This document shows, in pieces, positions 24,336-36,067 of a stretch of DNA of 64,000 nt. The notes beneath the pieces were generated by a model. It had not been told where the DNA came from and made no database searches. It worked only from the letters and a program-made list of their open reading frames with translations. A program made the position numbers and the translations under genes. Position 1 is the first letter of the stretch, and each line of letters starts with the position of its first letter. Source of the DNA: Aristolochia californica (lineage: Eukaryota; Streptophyta; Magnoliopsida; Piperales; Aristolochiaceae); assembly GCA_029961685.1 (NCBI GenBank), contig JARWKL010000003.1:11689657-11753656 (forward strand). Direction: 5' to 3'.

Positions 24336-24782
24336 AGCTTGCAGGATGTGAAACGTGGATTCATGTGAATATGTTAGAGGCAACCCATGCCTTCCATTAA
24401 CTTATATGGTACATTTTGTTTTGGATGCAACGAAATGACCTCTGTTGTATATAAATCCGTCAAAAAGATAGAAAAGGTTTCTTATATAAGTGCTCAGTGG
24501 TTTCACCATGTGAGTATAGAACCTCATATTTCATTTGGCTCTTGGCTGGCTAATTGAACTATTGAATATACAATCTCGTCCTACTGGTGTTGGGTAAGTG
24601 TAAAATCATAAAGTATCATTCTTGCTTCTAGTTGAACTTTATCCTTTCATGGTTTTGATTCTTCGCTTGACTTTCCATTTTTACCAGCTCTACCATAGGA
24701 AAGTAAGGCTGCCATACATTCTAATTTTAACCATTGTTAGCACAAAATTTATCATTTTGCTGTAATTAATCAAAATCATGTA
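24336..24782 (+). other. PMS1 3' flank
   Basis: Contains the PMS1 3' UTR and downstream AT-rich sequence. No other gene is visible. It ends with ATGTA (24778-24782), the target duplication of the next element. Confidence 0.6.
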
Positions 24783-25210
24783 TGTTGGAAGATAGGGTTC
24801 AAGCCCACACGATCAAAGAAGGTTCATATATCTAAGAGTATTATAAAATGGGCCAAACGATCAAAGAAGACCTACAGGATAGGTTCAAGTCCATAAGAAG
24901 TAGGACCTACAATAATTACCATGAGTTGACAACTTTATCACATCAGTTAGAAGATCAAGAAGAACTCAAGAAAGTATCTTTATCTAATGGTCACGTCCTA
25001 AAAGAGTTTGAGTTAGGTTTGTCTTTTTTCTATATTGAGTTATTTAATTATGTTAGGATTTATCTTTAAGTGTTAGAGTTTGGGTGTAATTGGGACAAAA
25101 GTAATTTTATTGTAATTGGACTCTATTACCTTCCTCGATTATAAATAGAGATTTATGTACTCTGATTATAACAAGTCAATGAAGTATTTCTCTTTTCTAT
25201 AAATTCAACA
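24783..25210 (+). repeat. 5' LTR (428 bp)
   Basis: Starts TGTTGGAAGAT and ends TTCAACA. A TATA box TATAAATA lies at 25140-25147. It is clearly related to 27042-27472. Confidence 0.9.
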
Positions 25211-25225
25211 TGGTATTAGAGCAGG
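25211..25225 (+). other. primer binding site
   Basis: TGGTATTAGAGCAGG directly abuts the 5' LTR. It is complementary to the initiator Met-tRNA 3' end, with one change. Confidence 0.85.
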
Positions 25226-26588
25226 TTCTGTGAGTTGACTTGGTCAACTTATAGAGATAATGAGATCTTTTTCTCTAAACCCTAAATCTTAAGTCTAGGT
25301 TCGTAGTTATTTTTTTTCAGTCCCTACACCCGTAGTTTGCTTTGCGTTTTCTTACTTCTACACAGAGTTTTTCATACTACAAATTATATATTGACGGAAA
25401 GATATTTGAGTCTAATTTTCAAAGAAAAATGATTTGTTCCAATCGGAGTTATCTACAGAGAGATATCGATATTTGAATGAGTGAAGGTCAGATTGTAAAA
25501 AGGTTCTAGTTGCAGCAACAATCTTCAGATTTCGAGGTATTTTATGCTATAAAAAATTAGAATTTATATGAATAAATATATATCAAAAGAAATATATGTA
25601 AGTCTATTCTTTTACTTATTCAACCAATTTTTTATCTGAGTTATCTACAAAGAGAAATCGATATTTGAAGCAACAAAGGTCTGATTGAAAGAGGTTCGAG
25701 TGACAGTAGAAAACCTCACATTCCGAAGTATTTTATACTATCAAGAAAGAAACTTTATATGGAGAATTATATATCAAAAGAAAGATACGTAAGTCTATTT
25801 TCTTACCTATTCAACCAATTCTCGACATGATTTTTTTTATAAAGAGATATTTATCTTGGAAGAGTCAATGATCATTCTAGAAAAAAAAAGAAACAATACT
25901 TAGTTCGACCAGATGACAAAGACCGAAATCTATCAGATTATTTATCTTCTGATAATTATATTTTATGAAGAGAAGTTATACTTAGATGAAAGATATTTAA
26001 GTATAGTTTCATAAGAAGAAAATTTCATGTCAATCTGATCTATATTTAAAGAAATATTCATATTGGAAGAATCAAAGGTCATGCTGGTATCCTGTTACAT
26101 TGAAAAATCCGAATTTAAGCAAATTGTTTTGTGTCACTTTTTGAGTTGATATATCAAGAAAATATCTCAATTCTCCATGGTTTGAGGGCTTATTTATACA
26201 TCTCTATTATTTGGTCTTATTGCTACGTCTATTATACTTGGTTCAAGCTGAGATCACAGTCATTACCTCTCTGTTTGAGGTGGAGAAGTAGAAGAAGTAC
26301 AAGAAAGAGGTATTTTATTCTATATGTTGTGGATGAGTTTATGTGACCAAAATATTCAAAAAAAAGGGAGCACAAAAGATGAAGCTTCTGTATCTAAGAA
26401 AAAATATTTATATTGGATTATGATTATTTCACGGGTCATTCTATAAGGTTTATTATTTTGGTTCATGTTATATGTGTTGGAAGATAATCGTATTATATTT
26501 AGTTGCAACTATTATGTCTCTTTGGGGACATTATTATTGAAGAAGAGGTGGCCTCATATCATAATTTATTTTACCCCATAAAAAATAT

Positions 26589-26860
26589 CAAAATTATTTG
26601 TGATTGGGAGTCCATGACGGAGGAGCTTCATCCCTGTAAAAAAAATAAAAATTATTTGTGGTTGGGAATCCATGACAGAGGAACTTCATCCCCGTAAAAA
26701 ATATCAAAATTATTTGTGGCTGGGAGTCCATTACGTTGGAACTTTATCCCTGTCAAAAATATCAAAATTATTTGTGGTTGGAAGTCCATGACGAAGAAAC
26801 TTCATCCCTGTAAAAAATATCAAAATTATTTGTGATTGGAAGCCCATGACGAAGGAACTT
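26589..26860 (+). repeat. five tandem 58-bp repeats inside the non-autonomous element
   Basis: Units start at 26589, 26647, 26705, 26763 and 26821, each 58 bp apart. Each begins with CAAAATTATTTGTG or a variant and contains a GTCCATGACG-like core. The last unit is truncated. They differ by a few substitutions, and the frame is not kept open through all units. Confidence 0.9.
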
Positions 26861-27041
26861 ATTATTGCATCTATGTTATAACCCCCTGAATTGGCCAGCT
26901 GGGTCTCAAAGAAGAGAACACCAGCGTGAGGGGGAGCGTTGGAAGATTGGAGGATTGCTATTTTATACAATAAAATCCTATACATCATTTGCAGCAAGCT
27001 GAGAATTTTTTATGTTCTCTCACCCTCGGCTTAAGAGGGAG

Positions 27042-27472
27042 TGTTGGAAGATAGGGCTCAAATCCACATGATCAAGGAAGACCCACATATCTAAAAGTAT
27101 TATAAGATGGGCTAAACAACCAAATAAGTCCCACAAAATGGGCCCAAACCCATAAGAAGTATGACCCATAATGATTACCATGAACTGACACCTTTATCAC
27201 ATCAGTTGGAAAATCAAGGACTAAAAAAAGTATCTTTATCTAATGGTCATGTTCTAGAAGAGTTTTAGTTTAAGTTAGGTTTGTCTTTTATCTATATTGA
27301 GTTATTTAATTATGTTAGGACTTATCTTTAAATGTTAAAATTTGGGTGTAACCGGGACAAATATAATTTTATTATAATTAAAATCTATGACTTTGCGTTA
27401 TTATAAATAAAAATTCATATACTCTAATTATAACAAGTCAATAAAGTATTTCTCTTTTCCATAAATTCAATA
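27042..27472 (+). repeat. 3' LTR (431 bp)
   Basis: Preceded by TTAAGAGGGAG. It starts TGTTGGAAGAT and ends TTCAATA, so the terminal CA has decayed to TA. It is followed by ATGTA. Confidence 0.88.
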
Positions 27473-27477
27473 ATGTA

Positions 27478-27849
27478 AAGCCAAACAAGTGATGAACCAT
27501 TGAAGAACCAAACACCCCTATTATTAACTGATCATCAAACCTTGGCTCAACAAAAATTGCAAATGTTTGAGTAAATAAATAGTTGGTGACGTTTAGCTTG
27601 TCACCACCATTCACCAAAACTGACTGACTAGCTTCTTTATAGCCAACCATACCCAGTTTGGCAATCAGGCCATCTACAACTTATGAGTATGCACCACAGT
27701 TTGGCAATCAGGCCATCTACAACTTACGAGTATGCACCACACAAGGTAAACTTCAGTATTAGTAGTATATCATTTATAATTATTGAGAAAGTCATATTGT
27801 TATACAATAGTAGACGAAACATTTTTCAACAAGGATGGTCCCACATTCA
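27478..27849 (-). other. WDR89-like gene 3' flank with 43-bp tandem duplication
   Basis: Downstream of the WDR89-like stop codon. A 43-bp unit beginning CAGTTTGGCAATCAGG is duplicated at 27654-27696 and 27697-27739 with one difference. A 70-codon minus-strand frame (27650-27438) matches nothing I recognise and runs into the LTR, so it is not called. Confidence 0.6.
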
Positions 27850-30800
27850 TCACCGAGATTGCAGAGGCATAACCTTTCCATAAGGATGATGTCTGATTCT
27901 TCGATTTTGATTCTTCAAAGTCTTCATGACCAATGCACTTGAAATCCATGATCGATTTGATTCTGAAGATGATACATCTGATAACCAGCAACACAACCGG
28001 CCATCCTCCCCTCCAGTCCAACTAAAAATCCCTTGATTTCTAGTAGGAAGGATATGTGCACTTGAAGCAGGCAGCACAGTCCTCACAACTCCGGCATGGC
28101 CATCCTCAAGAACAGCTTCGGGGGGCCCTATCGTTCCCATTCCCTTATAATTTACAGGGAAATAGCCCAATGAGCCAGCATTGGTGCCACCAATCACCCA
28201 TAATCGATCGTCCACTCCTGAGTAAAAGCAATCAACAAAATAGTCAACCTGCAAAAAAAAAAAAAAAAAATGTTAGAAAAATGAGTCCGTGCTGATCATT
28301 ATTAGCATCATGAAACGCTTGTTTCTCAGTATATTATACATGATCCCGGTTCCAACTGTCAGAAGCCAATGCACGCGCATCTTGGAAGTCGGCTTGTTGT
28401 GTTGCATCTGTCCAGTCCCAAACACTGCGAGTAAAACTTACATGAGTGCTCAACCAGAAAAAGAAACACAAGAAAGCAAAGTTCATGACAAAAGCCAAAA
28501 TCTAACCACTCCAAAAGATAGGACAGGATAAAAGAACAAAATACAAAAACATGGCTACAATACATCCCTTCGTAGGCAACTGAGAAGTTTATAGAGCAAG
28601 CTTCTCTAGACAAGCTCTTCACAAGAGCAAAACCCTGTAGAAATACATAACACTACAACAAGCAAAACTTTTTGTACAGGGGCAAACAAATAAATAAATC
28701 ATACCCACAAATGATGCTGTTGAAGTACATTTTAGAACAGAGAAACACAAAACAGGTAAGTTTGAAAATGTTTGAAAGACTGCACTAAAAATGGTAGAAG
28801 AAAAGTGACATAGGGTTCAATCCCGAAAGAATAAAAGTTTAGAATCATAAATTGAACAAACTATGTGATTTGAAAAGACCTTAGTGTTTCAATATGTGTC
28901 AAACACCAAAGGTTTTGGTTTTTCTCTCCAAAGAACCCAACTTTTCCGATAGAAGTGCCTACATTCATCACCTACAACATAATACAAAAACCTTAATGAG
29001 ATCATGATGCCATTAGTCAAGACCCTTACACTATACATAAACCTGGGTACTCTGAAATCTCATCATACTTGTATTTGGAAAGAACTGCTACCATTAAACA
29101 AGTAATATAAGTAATGTAGCACTTCTGGAAACCTGAACCATGATTTACATATGTTTCTCAAGCTTTAAGAAGTACTACCTGTTTTCTCTCACCAAACAAG
29201 CAGAAAACTTAATTCAACTTAGCTATTACTTACTGATTCTAAATGGTTGTCATCATTGATGTGTCCATTAGTATCAAAAATGCACATTAGCCCGTCAACA
29301 GAAGCAGAAACGAGCTTGTTTTGCTTATCTGGGGCAAATCGTACCTAGTAGAAACCATATCATTTGTTCAAACTTTGCAGAAGAATTTGAAGCTACGCTG
29401 TGTATATCAATTTAAAATGAGTTATGAAGAAAATTCCAGTTGAATATTGATTAATCCAAATAATTTGATTTTCAAAATGGAAAGCAGGCATTGATCAGAC
29501 TTGTGTCACATCATCGACATGGGACTCCTCCAAGCATGAAATCTGCTTTCCACTTCTCCAATCCCAGAAGATTATCTGCATAAAAGTGAATGAACTAGTG
29601 AAGTGACCAACACAAACAGCTATATGAAAGTTCATGTTCCAAGAGAATCAATAACAAGAACAGAGTTTGTGAAAATTTGTCAGTTGGAGATCGTAACTCC
29701 AAGTATCCAGCATGACAACCAATGTGAGGCATATTTCGATCATAAAACTTATTAGAGAATCAATGTCTTTTTTTATAAAAGCATGGAAAAAAATGAGTTT
29801 CTTTTTCCTTAATCCAAAAACTTATCAGCTTTCCCAGAGCGATAGACCAAAAAATTCCGTTACTACTGAACTATGTGTCTTTCGGGATTGGAAAGGTCGG
29901 ATGATCAGGATCAAAGATGACTGCCTATACAGGGGTCCCTGCCCTATATAGTCAGACACGCGTTCCAGAAAAGATAGACACAAGGAACGCAAGGAAGATG
30001 GCTACACAAAAAGGAAATCGCCCTAAGTCTATGCCAAGCCTCAATTTTTTAATGAGAACAGAAACTCATATAAGAAGGTGGTAAATTCTCTACAGAAGTA
30101 GACCGGTGCAGCCAATATCAGCATCATTTATTTTTAAGCAATTTTGCAAAAGAAAATGTTTTAGGAAATGAGAAGGGACATGAAGAACTAATTATCAGAA
30201 GGAGAAAGAGAAGATGCACCAATGAAATAACCAGTAAATCAGACAGGGGGTTTATCTTTAAGACCTTCTTAACTAAGAAATATACTGGACTTCTTATGTA
30301 GAACACAAAACCAAGAAAAATAGATGAATGCTAAAAGCTTATTACCTGAGCATTACAACCAGCAGCAAGAAGATTATCAGCTGATCCACCAAAAGAGAAG
30401 CTAAAAATTTCTTGAGAAGAGCCAGCATTTGATAAGGACACCTAGGGGATAAGTAATACCAGTCAACAAACAATACTATGAATTGTGTCATTTATCTTCT
30501 CCTATTTCTAAACTAAAAATATGAGAGCTACTGTAGCACTGAGAAGCCCACTACAACAAATGAATAGAAAGAAGTGTAGAGAAGATACATAGATGGCACA
30601 GACATAGATAACAAAACCCAGCAAAAAATGTAAAAAACGTAACTAGTATCCTACATTTTGGTTAACAAACGCAAAATAATGTTTACATTGATGGAGATGA
30701 TCTAACCTGCTTAAAGGTCCTCGTATCCCATGCTCTAATAGTACCATCAGATGAGCACGAATGTAGGACATGTGCAAAGGATGGAATTGAAAAGGAAATC

Positions 30801-31410
30801 TCATTGATGGTTCCAGTGTGACCCTTACACTCTCCAAAATATTGCCCAGTTGCCGGTGAGTAGAACTTAATGGTGTTCGTTGACAGCGATACGGCAAGAC
30901 TTGATATCTCCGGGCTTGAAACCATAGCAACATATTTAATGAGTTTGAAGGGAAGGGATGATGGACTATAACGAAGAATTTACTCAGCTCCAAAAGACCA
31001 CATCAGAAAGCAACATCAGTGGAGAATACGCGACGCAAACATCTCAAAAACAGAAAGTAAGCTAACGTAGTCAAATTTTCATATCAACACCACAAGTAAA
31101 AAAGGCACTCTATTCGGCCACAACTGGCAAGCAACCTGTCAATCGATCAGAAGCTAAAACGGTCTAAAATGAAACCCTAAATCAATACCTGAGGGAAGAG
31201 TTAAGTAAAACACGTTATCAAACATGAATATTCGGGCAGCACTCACTGAAGTGGGCTAAGGAATTTAGAGCAACTATGCGAAGAGACGAAAAAAATGGAG
31301 TACCATGAGGCTATTTGGAAAATGTAATCATCTTCGAAGTTGGTTTGGATGGTGTTTTTAATGCTGAGGCGCTTGAAATTGGGGCTTTCTTCAGTTTCCA
31401 TATCGTCCAT
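27850..31410 (-). CDS. WD40 repeat protein, WDR89-like
   Basis: Minus-strand exons: 31410-31304, 30914-30707, 30441-30346, 29575-29501, 29344-29234, 28971-28880, 28424-28340, 28248-27850. They join in phase to 390 aa, typical of WDR89-type proteins. WD-like blocks include SCSSDGTIRAWDTRTF, IIFWDWRSGKQ, SASVDGLMCIFDTNG and WTGGEDGRLCCWLSD. Family signatures KNTIQTNF near the N-terminus and LWVIGGTNAGSLGYFP near the C-terminus support the call. A beta-propeller scaffold is inferred; the cellular role is not established by sequence. An upstream in-frame ATG at 31491 would add 27 residues, but the family pattern favours 31410. A repeat module lies about 360 bp upstream. Confidence 0.9.
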
Positions 31411-31771
31411 TTTGCGTCCACAGGTCTTCCTCACGTTCGAGCTTCTTCGTAGCAGATTGGGTGTGTTAGCGAAGAGGAGTTCTCCGTCCAAACTCGGAAG
31501 CAGGAGCAGGTGATACGTTTCTAGGGGAGGGCAAACGGTTTTTCGAGGGTTTTACTAACCTGCGCAGTGGAGGGAAGAGGTCAACTAGTGTACGCTGTTC
31601 AGCCACGGACGATCCAGCCATCGAACACCCAGCCACTGAAGATTTGATCCGGTTTGGTTCATGGATTTCCGACTCGCCGCAGGCAAACTTGTCAGAATAG
31701 ATTTTGGATTACACGAGTTAGATGGGATTTTTGACTCGGTTCTTCTATTATGGTTGAATCGGAGGAGGTGA
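31411..31771 (-). promoter_or_regulatory. WDR89-like 5' flank
   Basis: Leader and probable promoter sequence of the minus-strand gene, with mixed base composition and no coding signal. It is bounded upstream by repeat copy C. Confidence 0.45.
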
Positions 31772-32725
31772 GTTTACATTGAAGTTGAAGTTGAAGCTAG
31801 ACTTTAGGAAAAACAGAATGATTTAATTTAACTTCAACTTCAAATTAGATGTTAGTGTCCAAAATGAAAACAAGAAAAACAGATTCCAATGTTAGTGCTC
31901 AAAAATAAAAAATATGATGTAAATAAGTAAATGAATAATTTTTTATAATATATTTATATAGAATATATACCTAAACAGATAATTAACCAAAATAAATATG
32001 ATTACTATAATAAGTGATTTAATGTACTATTAAAATATATTAATATACAAATTAATGAAATAATATATTATATTAATTAATGATTATAATTTATTATAAA
32101 ATAATATAATAATTACATGTGACTATAAAATAATATACTAATTAATTATATTAATTAATAATTACAGTTTTATTATAAAGTAATATACTAAATAATGAAA
32201 TACTATATTATACTAATTAATAAAATATTATATTATATTAATTAATGAAATGCTATAGTATTAGATTAACATGGTTTAATTTTTCCTAATTTAAGAAAAA
32301 ATAAATCAACAACGTCGTCTTCCTCACTGTGGCAATAATGTTAGGGAGACAACGGCGGACCAACAGACAATGACAACGGAGGCGGCGCTCTGATGGTACG
32401 CTGAGAGGGAGAAGAGAGAGAGGTCGAGAGGCTATGTGAAGGAGCGGCAACAGGCAAGTGCTACGGAGGCTCGGCGATGGCGGCTTTGCAACGGAAGGCC
32501 GAGAGGGAGGAGAGACGAAGGGAGTGCAAAGACGAGAGGAAGAAGAAAGCGGGGGAAAAAAATCGGGGGAGGAAGGCTAAGAGGGACAAGAGACGAAGGG
32601 AGTGCAAAGACCTAGAGGAAAAAGATAGTGGGAGAAAAAAAAATTTGGGGGAGGAAGGCCGAGAGGGAGAAGAGAGCATGAGAGAGAGAAAAAAATTAGT
32701 TGGGGGAGGAAAGACGTGTCCCAAG
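31772..32725 (-). repeat. CT-rich plus AT-rich repeat module, copy C
   Basis: Read on the minus strand: CT-rich tract with CTCTCGGCCTTCC words (32690-32460), a GC-richer part (to about 32330), an AT-rich tract (32280-31900), GCACTAACATTGG, then TTGAAG repeats. Two short arrays, TTGAAG and its complement CTTCAA, face each other at about 31775-31850 and could pair. The order and wording match copy B upstream of PMS1. The open frames on both strands at 32461-32770 are compositional. Confidence 0.65.
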
Positions 32726-33798
32726 AATCTGCTTCAAGTGAATAATTCAAAATTTTGGGCTAAATCATGATTCCATGATTTTAGCCTGAGACAATTACCT
32801 GCATTTTTTAGATGACATTGGTGCACTACTAATGACCTAACTGAATGAACTATGTAATACATGTGAACTTCATTATTGACTAACCCCCCTAAAGTTCGGT
32901 CACTAGACCGGTAAGACCCGATCCGACTCGAAACTATATATAATTCTTGTGCTTCTTTAGCAAAGGTCATGTATCTAAGGGTGTAAATAAATAAGTCTAT
33001 ATATCATTTATTTACTTATTTATCAAACGATAAAATTAAGTAAATAAATAGAATAAATAATAAATTTTATAAGATCATAATAATTATAAAAAAATATAAT
33101 TTCATATAAAACAAAATTCTTAGATAAATATTTGAATCATGATTTATCTCAAACATACATTAGCTCGAACAAGAATTTACTAAAAATGTTATAAAACCAA
33201 GTGATCTGATCAAGTCTGATCAAGTCTAATCCAACCAAGTTCAATCAAGGTGAAGCATATTAGATTGGAAAAATATTACGGCTATTTTAAATATTCTAAG
33301 GTCCATTAAAAACCCCCGGAACATAAAGAAAAAATGAGAATTTTTATTTCTAAAAATAATTAATAAAAATAAAATAATAATTAAATATTCCTTTTCACTA
33401 ACTATTTTTTAAAAATAATAATATTCAAATTCCAACAAGGGTCACGGAAGCATTTCCCACCAGGCCGCCCATCCACAAAAAAATGATTGTTATAACACCC
33501 AAGGAACTGAGAGGCGTGGCATATGAGAATAATATTAGTTTAGCAACAGCATAGCTCATTAATCTAACATCCAGACATTTCCCACTACAACAAAAACAAA
33601 ACAATAAAATGTTTCCACCGTTCATGCTAGCCAGACAGCCATGGGAACCTCTTCTCTAACCTTGGGAACCCGGAATTACCAGACATCAACAAATAAAAAC
33701 TTAATAACGAAAAGGAGTGCATCCTGCTGGATCCAGACAGATACTGTAGCCACAAATTCCTCCATTTACTGCAGAAGATTAAGTTCACACTCTCCTCT
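32726..33798. other. intergenic region, includes p23 3' UTR
   Basis: AT-rich, with no gene seen. 33420-33798 is probably the 3' UTR and downstream flank of the p23 gene. A short stretch at 33190-33250 repeats CAAGTCTGATCAAGTC-like words. Confidence 0.5.
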
Positions 33799-36067
33799 TT
33801 ACGCGCTTGCAGTTGCCTCTTTTGCTGCCTCTTGAGGAGCTTCTTCTGCCTTTTCAGCCTCTTCTTCTGAGATAGTGGAAAAGCAACAAATGCTATTAAG
33901 TGTCAAAAAGAAACACTGCAAACTCCTCACTCCTGTTTGAAGTCAAAGAAGAACAACTGTACCTTCATCCTCCAAATCATCACCCAAATCATCACCCACC
34001 TCATCACCCAAATCATCACCCAAATCATCACCCAAAACATCACCCATATCACCCATGCCTTTCATGCCACCCAATTTCTTCTGCATTTGCCAAAACAATC
34101 AGCTCGAATTCCACAGAAGAGCTCCTCGATAAAATATTACAGGAAGAAGAGAAAATTCATACCGAGATATACATCCCTCCAAGATCGCTCGAACCTGAGG
34201 TGAAGAAGTATGCATTAGGTACTTTCCATCACAAATAAAAATTTCAAAAAGTTCAAATGAAATAAATTAATATATAGCATACCAGGCTCATCGTCTTCTT
34301 CAACCCATTTATCCCAATCAACTTTGACATATTGTGGAAGCTTTCCATCACCACGCAATAGTTTCTTCCACCACACTTTCTCTGCTTTCACTACCACACA
34401 GAAAACAACCCTGACACCAATATTTATTTTGCTTTCCTGGATAAAGTTATGTGGTCAGAGATACAAGACAACATAATTTATACATCAAATTTTTAGTAAC
34501 TGAACTTTAAAATACAAACAGAATAATCATTTTACCTCTGCGTTCACCTTGTCAAAAAGGTCCAACTTCAGTTCATAGATGTGATTGTCTGATCCAGCAG
34601 TAGCAGAGAATGAGAAAACTCCGTCTTCTTCAAGATTGACCTTGGCATCTTTTGCATCAGGCAACAAGATAGTGAGATAAACCTTGTCTGTTCTCTGAGC
34701 CCACTTCACTTCAGGATGACGACTACAAAAATTTGAACCAGCAGCAATCAAGGTAAGACATACACATTAAGAACCATATGCAGCTCACACATTTTCTGTT
34801 TTCTAGTTTCTATTCTTATCTGATGCTCCTATCCACATAAACAAAAAAGTAAGCAAAGAGTTGTCCCCGAAATGAGGAGGACATTGATATTTCCCTTGCC
34901 GGCACAAGAAGGGGAGACACATATATGCCCTTCAAAATAAACATTGTGTATGACACGTATATATGCCCCATGGAAATCGATTATTTGTTTAAACAAACTT
35001 CTGGAAGCATTCACTTACAAAAGTAACAATCAGCTTCACCTAACACCACTTTTCTCATGTCCTGTGTGAATGCCAAGCATAAACAGATACAACCCAACAG
35101 AAATCCAAAACACAACCCCATGGGAACCAGGACCCTTTAGGGGAAGGGGAGAAAAGGAAAAATCACAGTTCCATTCCATAACCTGTCAATTATTTTTATA
35201 AATAGAACTGCATTGTCAAAGCCATACCATCAAAGAAGATGACTTGGACCGGTAAAACTACCATAATTTAAGGCAAGTATCTAAAAAACACAAAGGGATG
35301 AATGTGACAATCAAGATTTGATAATGCTGACTTTGATATTACTGGGTTGCTAAGGACACGGGTATCTAAGCTCTAAGGTTAAATTTAAGACATAACTAGA
35401 ATTTAAGGAAAACACCTCTATGTGTCCGTTCCGACAGAAAATGCACCATCTCAGTTTAATCGAGAATGGATACTTCAAGATTAGACTTCAGTGTCACTTC
35501 TAATTTACATGAACTCAAAGTGCATCGCGCTACAGCATCTGGAAGCAGCCGAAGATAAACTAGAACTGGATCACAGCTTAAAACACTACAAGCCATAGTT
35601 AAACAAAAGGGGCCACTGAAATGTATAACAACTTGTTCAACTTGAAATGTTACCAACCATGCCTGAAAAAACAACTGTTTAGAACATGAAAAAATAACTG
35701 TTAGTCCCCTAAACAGATTTTCCCAGTACTTGGGGTTGCAGAGTTCACCGGATAAGGAATGGAAAACATTAGATTTTCTTTTTTTAAGAAGTCACAAATA
35801 GACGTAAACACATGTTCTAATCTACTCGGCAGAAACTTCGCCAAACCATCCATAAAGGAAAGAAAGAACAGAAAAAAAGGACAATTTCTACGATTTCGGA
35901 ATCAACCCAGAGCGACAAAGCAAGAGGAAATCCACAAGAGCAATAATAGAATTCTAGTGAAAAGACGGTTGCACCATGCTTGACAACGATGAGAAATTAG
36001 TGAAGAAAGGAAAAACGGTCCCATAAAGGAAGAGCAACATTGGGGAGAAAGCTGGCAGATACCTCAT
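33799..36067 (-). CDS. HSP90 co-chaperone p23-like protein (CS domain)
   Basis: Minus-strand exons: 36067-36063 (only ATG plus two bases), 34722-34536, 34436-34283, 34194-34163, 34080-33963, 33866-33799. They join in phase to 187 aa. The CS domain occupies residues about 3-110: SRHPEVKWAQRTDKVYLTI at the start, ESKINIGVRVVFCVV in the middle and VKVDWDKWVEEDDE at 101-114, the p23 signature. A Gly/Met/Asp-rich acidic tail follows (LGGM, then GDDLGDDL repeats) and ends in an Ala/Glu-rich stretch. p23 binds the closed ATP form of HSP90 in the cytosol and slows ATP hydrolysis. The five-base first coding exon makes this start easy to miss, but it restores the expected MSRHPEVKW start. Confidence 0.92.
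33966..34045 (-). repeat. 12-nt minisatellite in the p23 coding exon 5
   Basis: About six to seven copies of the 12-nt unit ATCATCACCCAA (plus strand) encode Gly-Asp-Asp-Leu repeats in the acidic tail. Length changes would keep the frame. Confidence 0.88.

Larger units (their letters stand above)
24783..27472 (+). mobile_element. non-autonomous copia-family LTR retrotransposon
   Basis: Two LTRs (24783-25210 and 27042-27472) face the same way and are flanked by ATGTA target duplications (24778-24782 and 27473-27477). A Met-tRNA-type primer site follows the 5' LTR and a purine-rich tract precedes the 3' LTR. The 1.83-kb interior has no gag or pol I can recognise, only short AT-rich open frames and a block of five 58-bp repeats. 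The LTRs and the last 80 bp of the interior resemble the copia element ending at 10882, so it is likely a deletion derivative mobilised in trans. Confidence 0.88.

Noticed and set aside
32461..32770. Overlapping open frames of Arg/Glu-rich and Ser/Phe-rich protein
   Set aside because: They arise from the CT/GA-rich repeat on opposite strands and match the repeat module, not a gene.
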